Assembly (NCBI RefSeq): GCF_021390155.1
Contig: NZ_CP089985.1
Span: 3,235,001-3,299,000 of the forward strand
Direction: 5' to 3'
DNA length: 64,000 nucleotides
Source: Pseudomonas sp. HN11
GTDB lineage: Bacteria > Pseudomonadota > Gammaproteobacteria > Pseudomonadales > Pseudomonadaceae
In this document: positions 18,654-26,681 of the stretch, in pieces
Layout: each line of letters opens with the position of its first letter
Numbering within the stretch: position 1 is the first letter of the stretch
Made by a program: the position numbers and the translations under genes
Notes under the pieces: generated by a model
Seen by the model: the letters and a program-made list of their open reading frames with translations, nothing else
Database searches by the model: none
What the model was told of the DNA's origin: nothing

Positions 18654-19685
18654 CTATGCGGGTGAGACGTTCTGGTCAACGTTGTTTTCCACTAAACGGA
18701 ATCCCATGACATAGATGGGTCTTGGATAACGTCCATGTCGGCGCTGATTGCGCGCAAGATCCCTGAAACGGGTGAAGCTGCCTCCACGGGCCACTCGGTG
18801 CCGACCAACATCCAGCACCAGGTCATCACTGATTTCAGGCCCGCCCGGGTACGCCTGATAATCGTCGGCAACGTACTCTTCCACGTTGCCGGCCATGTCC
18901 AGCACGCCAAAGGCTGAGGCGCCTTCAATAAAGACGCCGACGGGTGTCGTTGTCAGCAGTCCCAATTCGATGGTGTTGGCGTACTCGACATTGAATGTTT
19001 CGCCCCAGGGAAACTGCGCGCGTTGCAGCCCCGCGGCTGCGTATTCCCACTGTGCCTCGCTGGGCAAGGCAAACGCGCGCCCGGTGCGACGGCTCAACCA
19101 TTGGGCGTAGGCGTCGGCATCGATATCACTGACGCTGTACACCGGGTGGTTGGCCTGGTGCTGGGGAAAGCGGCCAAAGGCCCAACTGGTCGGCAAGAAC
19201 GGATAACCGGTGTCCAGCAGAAAAGCGCGATATTCGCTGTTGGTCACCGGGTAGCGACCGATGCGAAAGCTCGCCAGGCTGACCCGATGGTTGGGGGTTT
19301 CTTTCTCGATCCAACTGCGGTCCAGGCCCAGACCTGCGTAGGCCGTCATGACTGCGTCCACGCGTTGCGGCTCCAGGCCGATCTCCACCTGGGCGGCGGG
19401 AATATCGCGCATGTCGGGGTTGAATACATCGATACGCGGGTCGCCCTTGCAGCCCAGCACCTCACCGGCGGCAATTCGTCGGACCAGGGGTTCGGCAGCG
19501 GACTCGACCATCCGCAGCAGTTGCTCGATAGGAGCACTCATCAACTGTCCGGTGGCGTCGGCGATTTGCCGGCTCAATTCATATTCCACGTAAGCCGCCG
19601 GGTAGCCCATCAACTCCCGATCAGACACGTTCTTTGGCAAGGGGCTCGGTAACGTCGGCCAGTGCCAACCGTATTGATTCTTCAT
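18654..19685 (-). CDS. formylglycine-generating-enzyme-fold protein (ToxD-like), lacking the catalytic cysteines
   Basis: 343 residues. The C-terminal two thirds has the SUMF1/FGE fold signature: FRIGRYPVTNSEYRAFL, LPSEAQWEYAAAGLQ, FPWGE, FGVLDMAGNVEEYVADDY and RVARGGSF, ending YVMGFRLV. In true formylglycine-generating enzymes the segment after RGGSW holds two copper-binding cysteines; here it reads TRFRDLARNQRRHGRYP with none, so it should not oxidise cysteines in that way. ToxD of toxoflavin clusters belongs to the same fold family and is required for nucleus formation. The N-terminal 110 residues are unique to me. No sulfatase gene is nearby. Confidence 0.85.
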   Translation of the reverse strand: MKNQYGWHWPTLPSPLPKNVSDRELMGYPAAYVEYELSRQIADATGQLMSAPIEQLLRMVESAAEPLVRRIAAGEVLGCKGDPRIDVFNPDMRDIPAAQVEIGLEPQRVDAVMTAYAGLGLDRSWIEKETPNHRVSLASFRIGRYPVTNSEYRAFLLDTGYPFLPTSWAFGRFPQHQANHPVYSVSDIDADAYAQWLSRRTGRAFALPSEAQWEYAAAGLQRAQFPWGETFNVEYANTIELGLLTTTPVGVFIEGASAFGVLDMAGNVEEYVADDYQAYPGGPEISDDLVLDVGRHRVARGGSFTRFRDLARNQRRHGRYPRPIYVMGFRLVENNVDQNVSPA

Positions 19686-19761
19686 AGGTACACCTTTATT
19701 CCGAGCGAACAGATCCTCGACCGAGCGAAGGTCCGCTCGGCGTGCGTTGATCAGTCAGGTA

Positions 19762-20655
19762 TCAGAGTCGGTCGAGCAGCAACCTTCGATTGGTCTCGAT
19801 CATCTCGATTTCGGTGGAATACACCTCAACCACCAACCCATCGGGATCTTCGAAGTACACCGCAGTGCGGACGTTGTCCGGGCCATGGTGATAACCCGGG
19901 GCCGGACCATTGCCCTTGACCAGGGTAATAGTGTCGTCGGCAGCGACCTTGTCGGCGATGCGCCTGACATCCTCGGGCAGCGCCCGAATGCCGATGTGAT
20001 AGCCCGCCGGGTAGGTAAAGTTGGCATTGCGCTCGATAAAAAAGTCGAAGCCATTCAACTCCATGACCACTTTGTGCGGTCCCAGGTTGTAGCAATAGCG
20101 CGCGCCGAAAATCTCGCGATAGAACGCCTGGGAGGCCTCCAGATCGCGGGTGAGGATATTGATATGGGCCAGTTGTGGCCGTTGGGATTGCTGGGCGGCG
20201 GCGGCGATGGACACCCCCTCCAGGGAGCGCCACATCTTGATCGCCGCGGTGAATTTGGAGAAACCGGCCAGCCAGTGCTTGACCGTTTCCAGGGACCCGT
20301 CCGCGCCATTGAGCGCAAGCCCATGGGGGTAGATGAAACACGCGGCGTCTTGCAGCAATGTCGCGTTCAGCGGTTCAGCAAACGGGTGGGCGGCCTTGCC
20401 TTCGTGCAGGCGAATGACGCTGACCGCCTTGTTGCGATAGACATCGGCCAATGCCTTGAGCCGAGCGTCCAGTGCATCAGGGCTATCAGCAGCTGACACA
20501 AGCAGGATGAGCCCGTCAGCCTCGGGTAACCGGGCACCTTCCACGGCCGTGCACAGTTCAAAGCCGGCGGTCTTGGCGCAGCTGTTCAACGACGCCAGAA
20601 ACGCGCTCATCGGTGCCGCCGTATCAGCGGAGTACAGAGTGATAAATCGCAACAT
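19762..20655 (-). CDS. VOC-fold metalloprotein with an N-terminal flavodoxin-like region
   Basis: 297 residues in two parts. Residues 1-132 (MLRFITLYSADTAAPMSAFL onward) resemble a flavodoxin or NADPH:FMN-reductase alpha/beta fold by eye, without a clear cofactor loop. Residues 160-285 form a vicinal-oxygen-chelate domain beginning QLAHINILTRDLEASQAFYR, with metal-ligand candidates H164, E199 or E208, H220 and E277. Toxoflavin lyase TflA is also VOC-fold, so this could be a resistance enzyme; placed second in the operon and coupled (TGATG) to the first gene, it more likely performs a ring-altering biosynthetic step. That choice is inference. Confidence 0.8.
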   Translation of the reverse strand: MLRFITLYSADTAAPMSAFLASLNSCAKTAGFELCTAVEGARLPEADGLILLVSAADSPDALDARLKALADVYRNKAVSVIRLHEGKAAHPFAEPLNATLLQDAACFIYPHGLALNGADGSLETVKHWLAGFSKFTAAIKMWRSLEGVSIAAAAQQSQRPQLAHINILTRDLEASQAFYREIFGARYCYNLGPHKVVMELNGFDFFIERNANFTYPAGYHIGIRALPEDVRRIADKVAADDTITLVKGNGPAPGYHHGPDNVRTAVYFEDPDGLVVEVYSTEIEMIETNRRLLLDRL

Positions 20656-21710
20656 CAGCCTTCCCTCCTCTCGGCGCGTCGTCCGATCAGCAGGCTGTAG
20701 CGCCCGATAGGCTCTTGCACCACCTCGAAACCCTGGGCCGCCATCTGCTCGGCGAGCCAGCCGGTGGGGTGCAACTCGCCATGCACTGTATTGACCATCA
20801 TGTGCAGGGAGAAATCCGCCGACAGGACCGGATGAATCTCATCGTCATCCAGGGTCATGCTCAGCACCAGCAGCGAACCGCCGTCATTCACAAGCTGCGC
20901 GGCCGAGCTCAGCAACGCACGGGTTTCTTCGCGAGTGAAATAGTGCAGGCAGTCATTGACCATCACCACATCTGCACGCTCGTCCTTGTAACGTGCCAGG
21001 TCCAGCAGATTGCGTTCCTTGAACGTGAGTCGCCCTGCCAACTGGTATTTCTCGATGGTGCTTTCAGCCGACTGGCGTGTAGCTGCCAAGTCCCAGATCT
21101 CCCCCTGGACCTGGGGGTGGCGGTGTGCGATTTCAGCGATATAGGTGCCATGCCCACCGGCCAGGTCGACGACTTTTTTCGCACTGTCGAAAACCGGCAA
21201 TTCTTTGAGTACATCGACCATGGGTTGGCTGAAGCGCACCATCGCATCGTTAAAGGCATCGCGCGCGGCGATGTCGTGCTTGAAGCGATTTTCCTGTTGG
21301 AAATCCAAGGAGTCGGCGCTGCTGAGGATCTCCCCCAGGCGCGGCCAGTTTTGCCACTGCAAGCGCTGGTGGGCAATGATAGGGCCGATGAACTCGCCGC
21401 TGCTGCTGACCAGAAAACGCTGGGCCAGGGGCTGGTTGACGTAGGTATCCTGGTTTTTTTTCAACAGCCCCAGGGCAACCAGGCCATTGAGGAAAATTTT
21501 TGCCTTGTTGGTGACCCAACCCAGTTGTTGACTGATGGCGTGGGCAGTGGCGGATTGGGTTGTATGATCGAAGAGCTGTTGAGCTACCGCGAAGTGAAGG
21601 ATGGCGGACTGTCGATACTGGTCGGAAAGTTTCACCAGGTCGACTACGCTGTTGAGGGCCGTGACCTCTTGGGCGTGCTCATAAATAGTTGTCGGTTTTT
21701 GCACAGTCAT
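20655..21710 (-). CDS. family 2 O-methyltransferase, first gene of the biosynthetic operon
   Basis: 351 residues in the plant/fungal-type O-methyltransferase layout: an N-terminal winged-helix dimerisation part (LVKLSDQYRQSAILHFAVAQ ... KIFLNGLVALGLL) and a SAM-binding domain with motif I VVDLAGGHGTYI (180-191), the acidic EIWDLAAT, and NDCLHYFTREE near the active site. Its stop overlaps the next start (TGATG). A second methyltransferase is not part of the core toxoflavin set; pseudoiodinine carries both an N-methyl and an O-methyl group as I recall its structure, which would fit this enzyme plus the ToxA-like one. The leader has AAGGA at the ribosome site, a possible RsmA target. Confidence 0.85.
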   Translation of the reverse strand: MTVQKPTTIYEHAQEVTALNSVVDLVKLSDQYRQSAILHFAVAQQLFDHTTQSATAHAISQQLGWVTNKAKIFLNGLVALGLLKKNQDTYVNQPLAQRFLVSSSGEFIGPIIAHQRLQWQNWPRLGEILSSADSLDFQQENRFKHDIAARDAFNDAMVRFSQPMVDVLKELPVFDSAKKVVDLAGGHGTYIAEIAHRHPQVQGEIWDLAATRQSAESTIEKYQLAGRLTFKERNLLDLARYKDERADVVMVNDCLHYFTREETRALLSSAAQLVNDGGSLLVLSMTLDDDEIHPVLSADFSLHMMVNTVHGELHPTGWLAEQMAAQGFEVVQEPIGRYSLLIGRRAERREG

Positions 21711-22049
21711 ACTGATTCTCTTCCTTGGGTATTGTTATTTTCACTGACGTCGGCAAGTGTTCGGTACTTGGGCGCGACGCGTATTTAACGGTCCGGAGTC
21801 GTATGCAACTGAACGTGTAGCCAGTGGCTTTGAAAAGCTCGCTACCAGCCTAGCCCCAAGAATCATAAAAGCAAGCGCAGTCTTTTATAATTATTCGCTA
21901 TCAATAAATAATTACTTATTCGATTTATTAAATATTTTCCTAGTCAATAAAAATGACTATGCTCATCCCCTCTCCCCTTACGCAATGGATGGCGCCAAAG
22001 GTCGACAAACTTCAGTGACGTGCTCACTCCCCATGGTTACGCGCAATTT
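21711..22049. promoter_or_regulatory. divergent A+T-rich control region of the biosynthetic cluster
   Basis: These 339 bases separate the biosynthetic operon from its divergent regulator. A strongly A+T-rich core holds CTTTTATAAT (21882-21891) and a near-perfect palindrome AATAAATAATTACTTATT (21903-21920); the word ATAAATAATTAC inside it recurs before the exporter gene. The operon leader contains two GGA-type motifs, CCAAGGAA at the ribosome site (21721-21728 on the minus strand) and TCCGGACC (21790-21797), possible RsmA/CsrA sites. Regulation by Gac/Rsm is known for pseudoiodinine; here it is inferred. Confidence 0.5.
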
Positions 22050-22703
22050 ATGACCTCCAGACCCACTGACGACACCCCGTCATCCACTGCTGATCGCATT
22101 CTGTTTTTGCTCAAAACCCGTGGCCCACTCAAAACCACCGAACTGGCTTCCCTGTTGGAGCTCACATTTGAAGCGGCCCGCCAGCAAATCCAGAAATTGC
22201 AGACATCAGAGCTGATCGTCGGTGTTTCGGCGCCCACCAAAGGCGCGGGGCGCCCCTCCTTGAAATGGGCACTCACCGACACCGCGCAAAACAAGTTTCC
22301 CGATTCCCACAGCGTGTTGACCCTGCACCTGATCGAGTCCATCGAGGGTGTGTTCGGCAGTGACGGTATCGAGAAAATCATCACCAGCATGGAAACCACC
22401 AATCGCCAGGAGTATGTCCAGGCCTGCTCGCAAGCTTCGACTTTGGAAGAAAAGGTCGGCATTCTGGTGCGTATTCGCGAGCTGGCTGGCTACATGGCGC
22501 ATATGGAACCCGCAGGCAAAGGGTGGCTGCTCATCGAAAACCATTGCCCGATTTGTGCCGCGGCGCGTAAATGTCAGGGTTTCTGTCGCTCGGAGTTGCA
22601 AATATTTCGTGCAGCCATGGGCGATGACGCGAGTGTCGAGCGTTGCGAGCATTTGATCTCCGGCGACCGACGCTGCGTCTATAACATTCAGCCACTCACT
22701 TGA
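22050..22703 (+). CDS. winged-helix regulator with a C-terminal cysteine cluster (SufR/COG2345-like)
   Basis: 217 residues from the ATG at 22050; a GTG at 22020 is an alternative, and neither has a strong ribosome site. Residues 12-60 form a DeoR/MarR-like winged helix (ADRILFLLKTRGPLKTTELASLL). The C-terminus has cysteines 166, 169, 175, 179, 199 and 209 in HCPICAAARKCQGFC, RCEHLISGDRRC, like SufR-type regulators that bind an Fe-S cluster. It is divergent from the biosynthetic operon and followed 45 bases later by a nitroreductase. A redox- or iron-responsive switch for a redox-cycling product is a reasonable inference. Confidence 0.8.
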   Translation: MTSRPTDDTPSSTADRILFLLKTRGPLKTTELASLLELTFEAARQQIQKLQTSELIVGVSAPTKGAGRPSLKWALTDTAQNKFPDSHSVLTLHLIESIEGVFGSDGIEKIITSMETTNRQEYVQACSQASTLEEKVGILVRIRELAGYMAHMEPAGKGWLLIENHCPICAAARKCQGFCRSELQIFRAAMGDDASVERCEHLISGDRRCVYNIQPLT

Positions 22704-22748
22704 ACTCACTGTTTCTTAACGCTTCAGCAGCCCTTAAAGGAATAAGGC

Positions 22749-23486
22749 ATGACGCCAACCCTCGACTTGCTCGCCAGCCACCGCAGCGAACGCAGCTTCC
22801 ACGCCACGCCCGTCAGTGACGAGCATCTGAACGCCATTTTGCGCGCGGGCCACCAAGCTCCGACCTCATTCAATGCCCAGCACATTTCGGTTGTTGTGGT
22901 GCGCGATGCGCAGACCCGTCAGCGCATCGCAGAGGTGGCTGGCGGCCAGCCCTGGATCGTAGCGGCGCCGGTATTTATCACCGTGGTGGTGGACTTTCAC
23001 AAGACCGCAGTCGGCGCCGCACTCAACGGAAACGAACACCAGATCCAGCGTCATCTCGAAGGCATGATCGCCGCCAGCACCGACGGCGGTATCGTGCTCA
23101 GCACCATGATGGTCGCTGCACGCTCGCTGGGGTTAGGCGTAGTACCCGTCGGTGGTATTCGCGCCAACGCCCTGGAAATGATCAAGTTACTGGACCTTCC
23201 CCAGAATACCTTCGCCCTGTGCGGCATGGTCCTGGGGCACGTGCGTGTACCGGCGGCACAGAAGCCGCGACTGTCCATCGACACGTTTTGTCATTATGAG
23301 CGTTACACTACGGATGCGCTGGCGCCGGCCATTGTGGCTTACGACCAACATCTCATGCGTCATTGGCAGATCATCGGACGCGCTGATGGCCAGTCCTGGT
23401 CCAGTACCATCGGCCGCACCTACGCGCGTAATTACCGTGTCGACCTCAAGGCTCAATTGCTCACTAACGGTTTGTCTGCCGATTGA
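22749..23486 (+). CDS. NfsA-type flavin nitroreductase (NADPH-dependent oxidoreductase)
   Basis: 245 residues. The N-terminus SHRSERSFHATPVSDEHLNAILRAGHQAPTSFNAQ is the FMN-binding start of NfsA/FRP nitroreductases, and GGIVLSTMMVAARSLGLGVVPVGGIR is the second conserved core; length fits NfsA (about 240). AAAGGAATAAGG precedes its ATG. These homodimers reduce nitroaromatics, quinones or flavins with NADPH. It is in an apparent operon with the Cys-rich regulator and could protect against, or take part in making, a redox-cycling azapteridine. Enzyme family is secure; the cluster role is inferred from position only. Confidence 0.85.
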   Translation: MTPTLDLLASHRSERSFHATPVSDEHLNAILRAGHQAPTSFNAQHISVVVVRDAQTRQRIAEVAGGQPWIVAAPVFITVVVDFHKTAVGAALNGNEHQIQRHLEGMIAASTDGGIVLSTMMVAARSLGLGVVPVGGIRANALEMIKLLDLPQNTFALCGMVLGHVRVPAAQKPRLSIDTFCHYERYTTDALAPAIVAYDQHLMRHWQIIGRADGQSWSSTIGRTYARNYRVDLKAQLLTNGLSAD

Positions 23487-23639
23487 GCCTGTGTGCCCCC
23501 TTAACGACGCCGCCGATATCTGTGTTGTGCATAGGCCATTCTCAAACGTCATAATCCTGCGTTTGCCTACATGGTAATCTCACACACCTATCAGTAGGCA
23601 TTGATCGTATGTCGACAATGGCCCCAACCAGGAAAGATC

Positions 23640-24509
23640 ATGCCAAAAAAGTCCCACACCGCCCTGCGTCGTAGCTTCCGTGAATTGCTTGCAACGCCTG
23701 CGTGCGTTGAAACCGCCTCCGTCTTTGACCCGATGTCAGCGCGTATCGCCGCGGACTTGGGTTTCGAAGTCGGTATCCTCGGCGGCTCTGTTGCTTCGTT
23801 GCAGGTATTGGCCGCGCCCGATTTTGCGCTGATTACCCTGAGTGAGTTCGTTGAGCAGGCCACCCGTATTGGCCGTGTCGCCCAATTGCCGTTCATTGCC
23901 GACGCCGACCACGGCTACGGTAACGCGCTGAACGTGATGCGCACCGTTGAAGAACTTGAGCGTGCCGGTGTGGCCGCGTTGACGATTGAAGACACGCTGT
24001 TGCCTGCCCAATTCGGCCGCAAGTCCACCGACCTGATCTCTATTGAGGAAGGCATCGGCAAAGTCCGCGCTGCGCTGGAGGCTCGTGTTGATCCCGAGTT
24101 GTCGATCATTGCCCGGACCAATGCCGGCGTGTTGCCGACCGAAGCCGTCATCGAGCGAACCTTGGCGTATCAGAAAGCCGGCGCTGACGGGATCTGCATG
24201 GTGGGAGTGGCGGATTTCGAGCACTTGGAGAAGATCTCGGAGAACCTGACGGTGCCGCTGATGCTGGTGACCTATGGCAATCCCAAGTTGAATGATGCCA
24301 AGCGCCTGGCGAGTCTCGGCGTGCGCGTGGTGGTTGCCGGTCACGGTGCTTACTTTGCCGCGATCAAGGCGACGTACGACAGTCTGCGAGCCCAGCGCCA
24401 GTTGACCCACAGCACCGATAACCTCAGTGCCACTGAGCTGACGCACACTTACACCTTGCCGGAAAGCTACGTGGCGTGGGCGCAAGAGTTCATGGATGTA
24501 AAAGAGTAA
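23640..24509 (+). CDS. oxaloacetate decarboxylase, PEP mutase/isocitrate lyase superfamily (PA4872-like)
   Basis: 289 residues from the ATG at 23640 (CAGGAAAG upstream), matching the length I recall for PA4872 of P. aeruginosa. The (beta/alpha)8 superfamily marks are [16 protein letters not shown] (metal-binding and gating segment), TIEDTLLP and [30 protein letters not shown]4872-type enzymes decarboxylate oxaloacetate to pyruvate with Mg2+ and lack the isocitrate lyase KKCGH motif, which is also absent here. It lies beyond the biosynthetic cluster and probably has its own promoter in the 153-base gap. It is a soluble central-metabolism enzyme. Confidence 0.9.
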   Translation: MPKKSHTALRRSFRELLATPACVETASVFDPMSARIAADLGFEVGILGGSVASLQVLAAPDFALITLSEFVEQATRIGRVAQLPFIADADHGYGNALNVMRTVEELERAGVAALTIEDTLLPAQFGRKSTDLISIEEGIGKVRAALEARVDPELSIIARTNAGVLPTEAVIERTLAYQKAGADGICMVGVADFEHLEKISENLTVPLMLVTYGNPKLNDAKRLASLGVRVVVAGHGAYFAAIKATYDSLRAQRQLTHSTDNLSATELTHTYTLPESYVAWAQEFMDVKE

Positions 24510-24578
24510 AGCGCCCCGCTCCGCTTTCCTTGCATGCAAAAAGCGCCAACGCCCGGTTGCTTGCTGTAGATAGCCTTT

Positions 24579-24606
24579 GTGGTGAGGGACAAGCGCCCCT
24601 CACCAC
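24579..24606. terminator. hairpin between convergent genes
   Basis: A perfect 10-bp stem GTGGTGAGGG / CCCTCACCAC with an 8-base loop lies in the 106-base gap between the convergent oxaloacetate decarboxylase and BdlA-like genes. It can act as a bidirectional terminator although neither side has a strong T-run. Its sequence also resembles part of a Pseudomonas REP. Confidence 0.55.
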
Positions 24607-24615
24607 TGGGTTACG

Positions 24616-25971
24616 TCAGCCCACCCAACCCACTGCGGTCTTGGGAATGACTTCCGACTCGTCCAGCTTCGACGCAAACATGCTCACTGCCTCCACTGCA
24701 TCACTGGTGCTGGTGCGAATCTGCAGGATCACCGAACCGGCCTGATCGGCCAGGCTGACGCCGCGTTGTGCGCCCTCCTGGGTGGCGTTCATGCTGGTCA
24801 CTGCGTCACGGGTTTCCGAGAGGATCATGCCGATCATCTCGGCAATTTCCGCCGTCGAGCGGCTGGTGCGCCCGGCCAGTTGACGGACTTCATCGGCCAC
24901 CACCGCAAAGCCGCGCCCTTGATCCCCGGCGCGTGCCGCTTCGATAGCGGCGTTGAGCGCCAACAGGTTGGTCTGGTCGGCGATACCGCGAATGGTGTTG
25001 ACGATCGCAGTGATCTGCTCGGAACGATCGCCCAATTGCCCTACCAAACGCGCAGAAGCACCAATGTTGTCGGCGATGCGGCGCATTTCGCTGGCTGTCT
25101 CCTGGATCACCTGGGTGCCATGCTCGGCAAAGCGCTCGGTTTCGGCGGAGATATGATAGGCCCGCGACGCGCCACGGGAGTCCTCTTCGAACTTTTCCAC
25201 GCGCTCGGTGATGTCGCTGGCGAACTTGACGATCTTGATCAGCTTGCCGTCGCCGTCATACACCGGGTTATAGCTGGCTTCCAGCCACACCACATGCCCA
25301 TGCTTGCCCAGGCGCTTGAATTGGCCAGTGAAGAATTCGCCGTTGTTCAAGCGGCGCCAGAAGTCAGTGTATTCATGGCTGTTGATCAGCGTCGGCTCGC
25401 AAAACAGACGGTGATGTTTGCCTTTGATTTCCGCCAGGGTGTAACCCATCACGTTAAGGAAGTTTGCGTTGGCGTCCAGCACCTGGCCGCTCAAATCGAA
25501 CTCGATGACCGCCATTGCGCGGTCAAGGGCCGTGAGTTTGCTGCGGGTGGCGGCCTCCTGCTCGACCTTCCCGGTCACGTCCAGCGCGTACTTGACCACC
25601 TTCAACACCTGGCCACGCTCATCCAGCACCGGGTTGTAACTGGCTTCGAGCCAGACGGTTTTGCCGTTGCCATCCACGCGCTTGAAAGTGCCGGAAACAA
25701 ACTTGCCCGCTTTCAATTCACCCCAGAACTGGCTGTAGGCCGGACTGTTGGTCAGTGTTGCCGGGCAAAAATCGCGGTGGGTTTTACCGGCCAGTTGGCC
25801 GCTGCTGTAACCCAGGGTCTTGAGGAAATTGTCGTTGGCCCGCAGCACTGTGCCGTTGAGGTCGAATTCGACCACGGCCATGGAGCGTTCCAGTGCGGCG
25901 ATCAGTCCTTTGTACTCGGTGACTTCGGCCGTCCTGGCCGACAGTTCTGTCTTGAGTGCTTTATTGAACAT
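24616..25971 (-). CDS. bdlA: cytoplasmic PAS-PAS chemotaxis transducer (BdlA-like)
   Basis: 451 residues from the ATG at 25971. Two tandem PAS domains are clearly duplicated ([20 protein letters not shown] and [20 protein letters not shown], each followed by a C-terminal PAC part with WLEASYNPV), then a short methyl-accepting domain with the tip [20 protein letters not shown]. No membrane segment or HAMP is present. This is the layout of BdlA (417 residues in P. aeruginosa), which couples c-di-GMP-related signals to biofilm dispersion. PAS1 may bind haem or FAD; that is not visible here. Name given by architecture; orthology not checked. Confidence 0.82.
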   Translation of the reverse strand: MFNKALKTELSARTAEVTEYKGLIAALERSMAVVEFDLNGTVLRANDNFLKTLGYSSGQLAGKTHRDFCPATLTNSPAYSQFWGELKAGKFVSGTFKRVDGNGKTVWLEASYNPVLDERGQVLKVVKYALDVTGKVEQEAATRSKLTALDRAMAVIEFDLSGQVLDANANFLNVMGYTLAEIKGKHHRLFCEPTLINSHEYTDFWRRLNNGEFFTGQFKRLGKHGHVVWLEASYNPVYDGDGKLIKIVKFASDITERVEKFEEDSRGASRAYHISAETERFAEHGTQVIQETASEMRRIADNIGASARLVGQLGDRSEQITAIVNTIRGIADQTNLLALNAAIEAARAGDQGRGFAVVADEVRQLAGRTSRSTAEIAEMIGMILSETRDAVTSMNATQEGAQRGVSLADQAGSVILQIRTSTSDAVEAVSMFASKLDESEVIPKTAVGWVG

Positions 25972-26085
25972 GGACGTACCCTCAGCCGTGCGGAAAACCC
26001 TGTGTCTTGAATGGCTATCGGCTGGGACATCCGCGACTTTACGCGCCCTGGAGGGATTATTTTCTGGCGTCAAATACTCGTGTAA

Positions 26086-26574
26086 TCAGCGCTTTGCATC
26101 AAGCAAGGCCAAGCGCTCGCGCATGCCGGAACTGGCAGCCGGGCCGGCCTGCAACACGCACTGATCGAGCGGTACCTGCTGCCCGTCCGCACGGGCCAAC
26201 ATCGGCTGCACCGGCGCGCCTGTCGTACGTTCCACTAACGCCACATGAGTGCCCTCCTCGGCGTAATGCCGGTTGCCCCAGGCCAACAGCGACATCAACA
26301 CCATGCGGAAATCCTCGCCCTTGGCCGTCGGTACATATTCATAGCGTGGCGGCCGCTCACTGTAGGCCCGGCGCTCCAGCATACCGGCCTCCATCAGGGC
26401 GTTCAGGCGACGTGTAAGCATATTGGGCGCGATGCCCAGGCTGCGGGAAAACTCATCGAAACGGCGCAGGCCCTGCAGCGCGTCGCGCATAATCAGAATG
26501 CTCCACCACTCCCCTACCCGTTCAAGGCTGCGGGCGATGGGACATTCGTCGCGGGTGAGGGATTTGCGTTGCAT
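26086..26574 (-). CDS. HxlR-family transcriptional regulator
   Basis: 162 residues: the HxlR winged helix is typical from CPIARSLERVGEWWSILIMRDALQGLRRFDEFSRSLGIAPNMLTRRLNALMEAGML through the wing ERPPRYEYVPTAKG (written here in pieces of the same domain). The cysteine C11 beside the domain start is the usual position for redox or aldehyde sensing in this family. The C-terminal 50 residues (TTGAPVQPMLARADGQQVPL) add a short beta-rich part. It is divergent from a KAS II-like gene, with a good palindrome between them, and probably represses it. Confidence 0.87.
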   Translation of the reverse strand: MQRKSLTRDECPIARSLERVGEWWSILIMRDALQGLRRFDEFSRSLGIAPNMLTRRLNALMEAGMLERRAYSERPPRYEYVPTAKGEDFRMVLMSLLAWGNRHYAEEGTHVALVERTTGAPVQPMLARADGQQVPLDQCVLQAGPAASSGMRERLALLDAKR

Positions 26575-26614
26575 GGAGGGTTCCTTGAATCAGTGCCTAT
26601 TTGCGTGACGCCAT

Positions 26615-26637
26615 GTTACTTTCATGATGATAGTGAC
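26615..26637. promoter_or_regulatory. candidate HxlR operator
   Basis: A 23-base imperfect palindrome with arms GTTACT and AGTGAC around a central TTCATGATGAT lies between the divergent HxlR and ketosynthase genes, 45-67 bases before the ketosynthase ATG. Ten of eleven possible inner pairings around the centre are near-symmetric by eye. Assignment to the HxlR protein is by position. Confidence 0.45.
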
Positions 26638-26681
26638 GTCCATAGGGTCTGTTCTCTCACCGCAACCGGAGTCGATTGATC

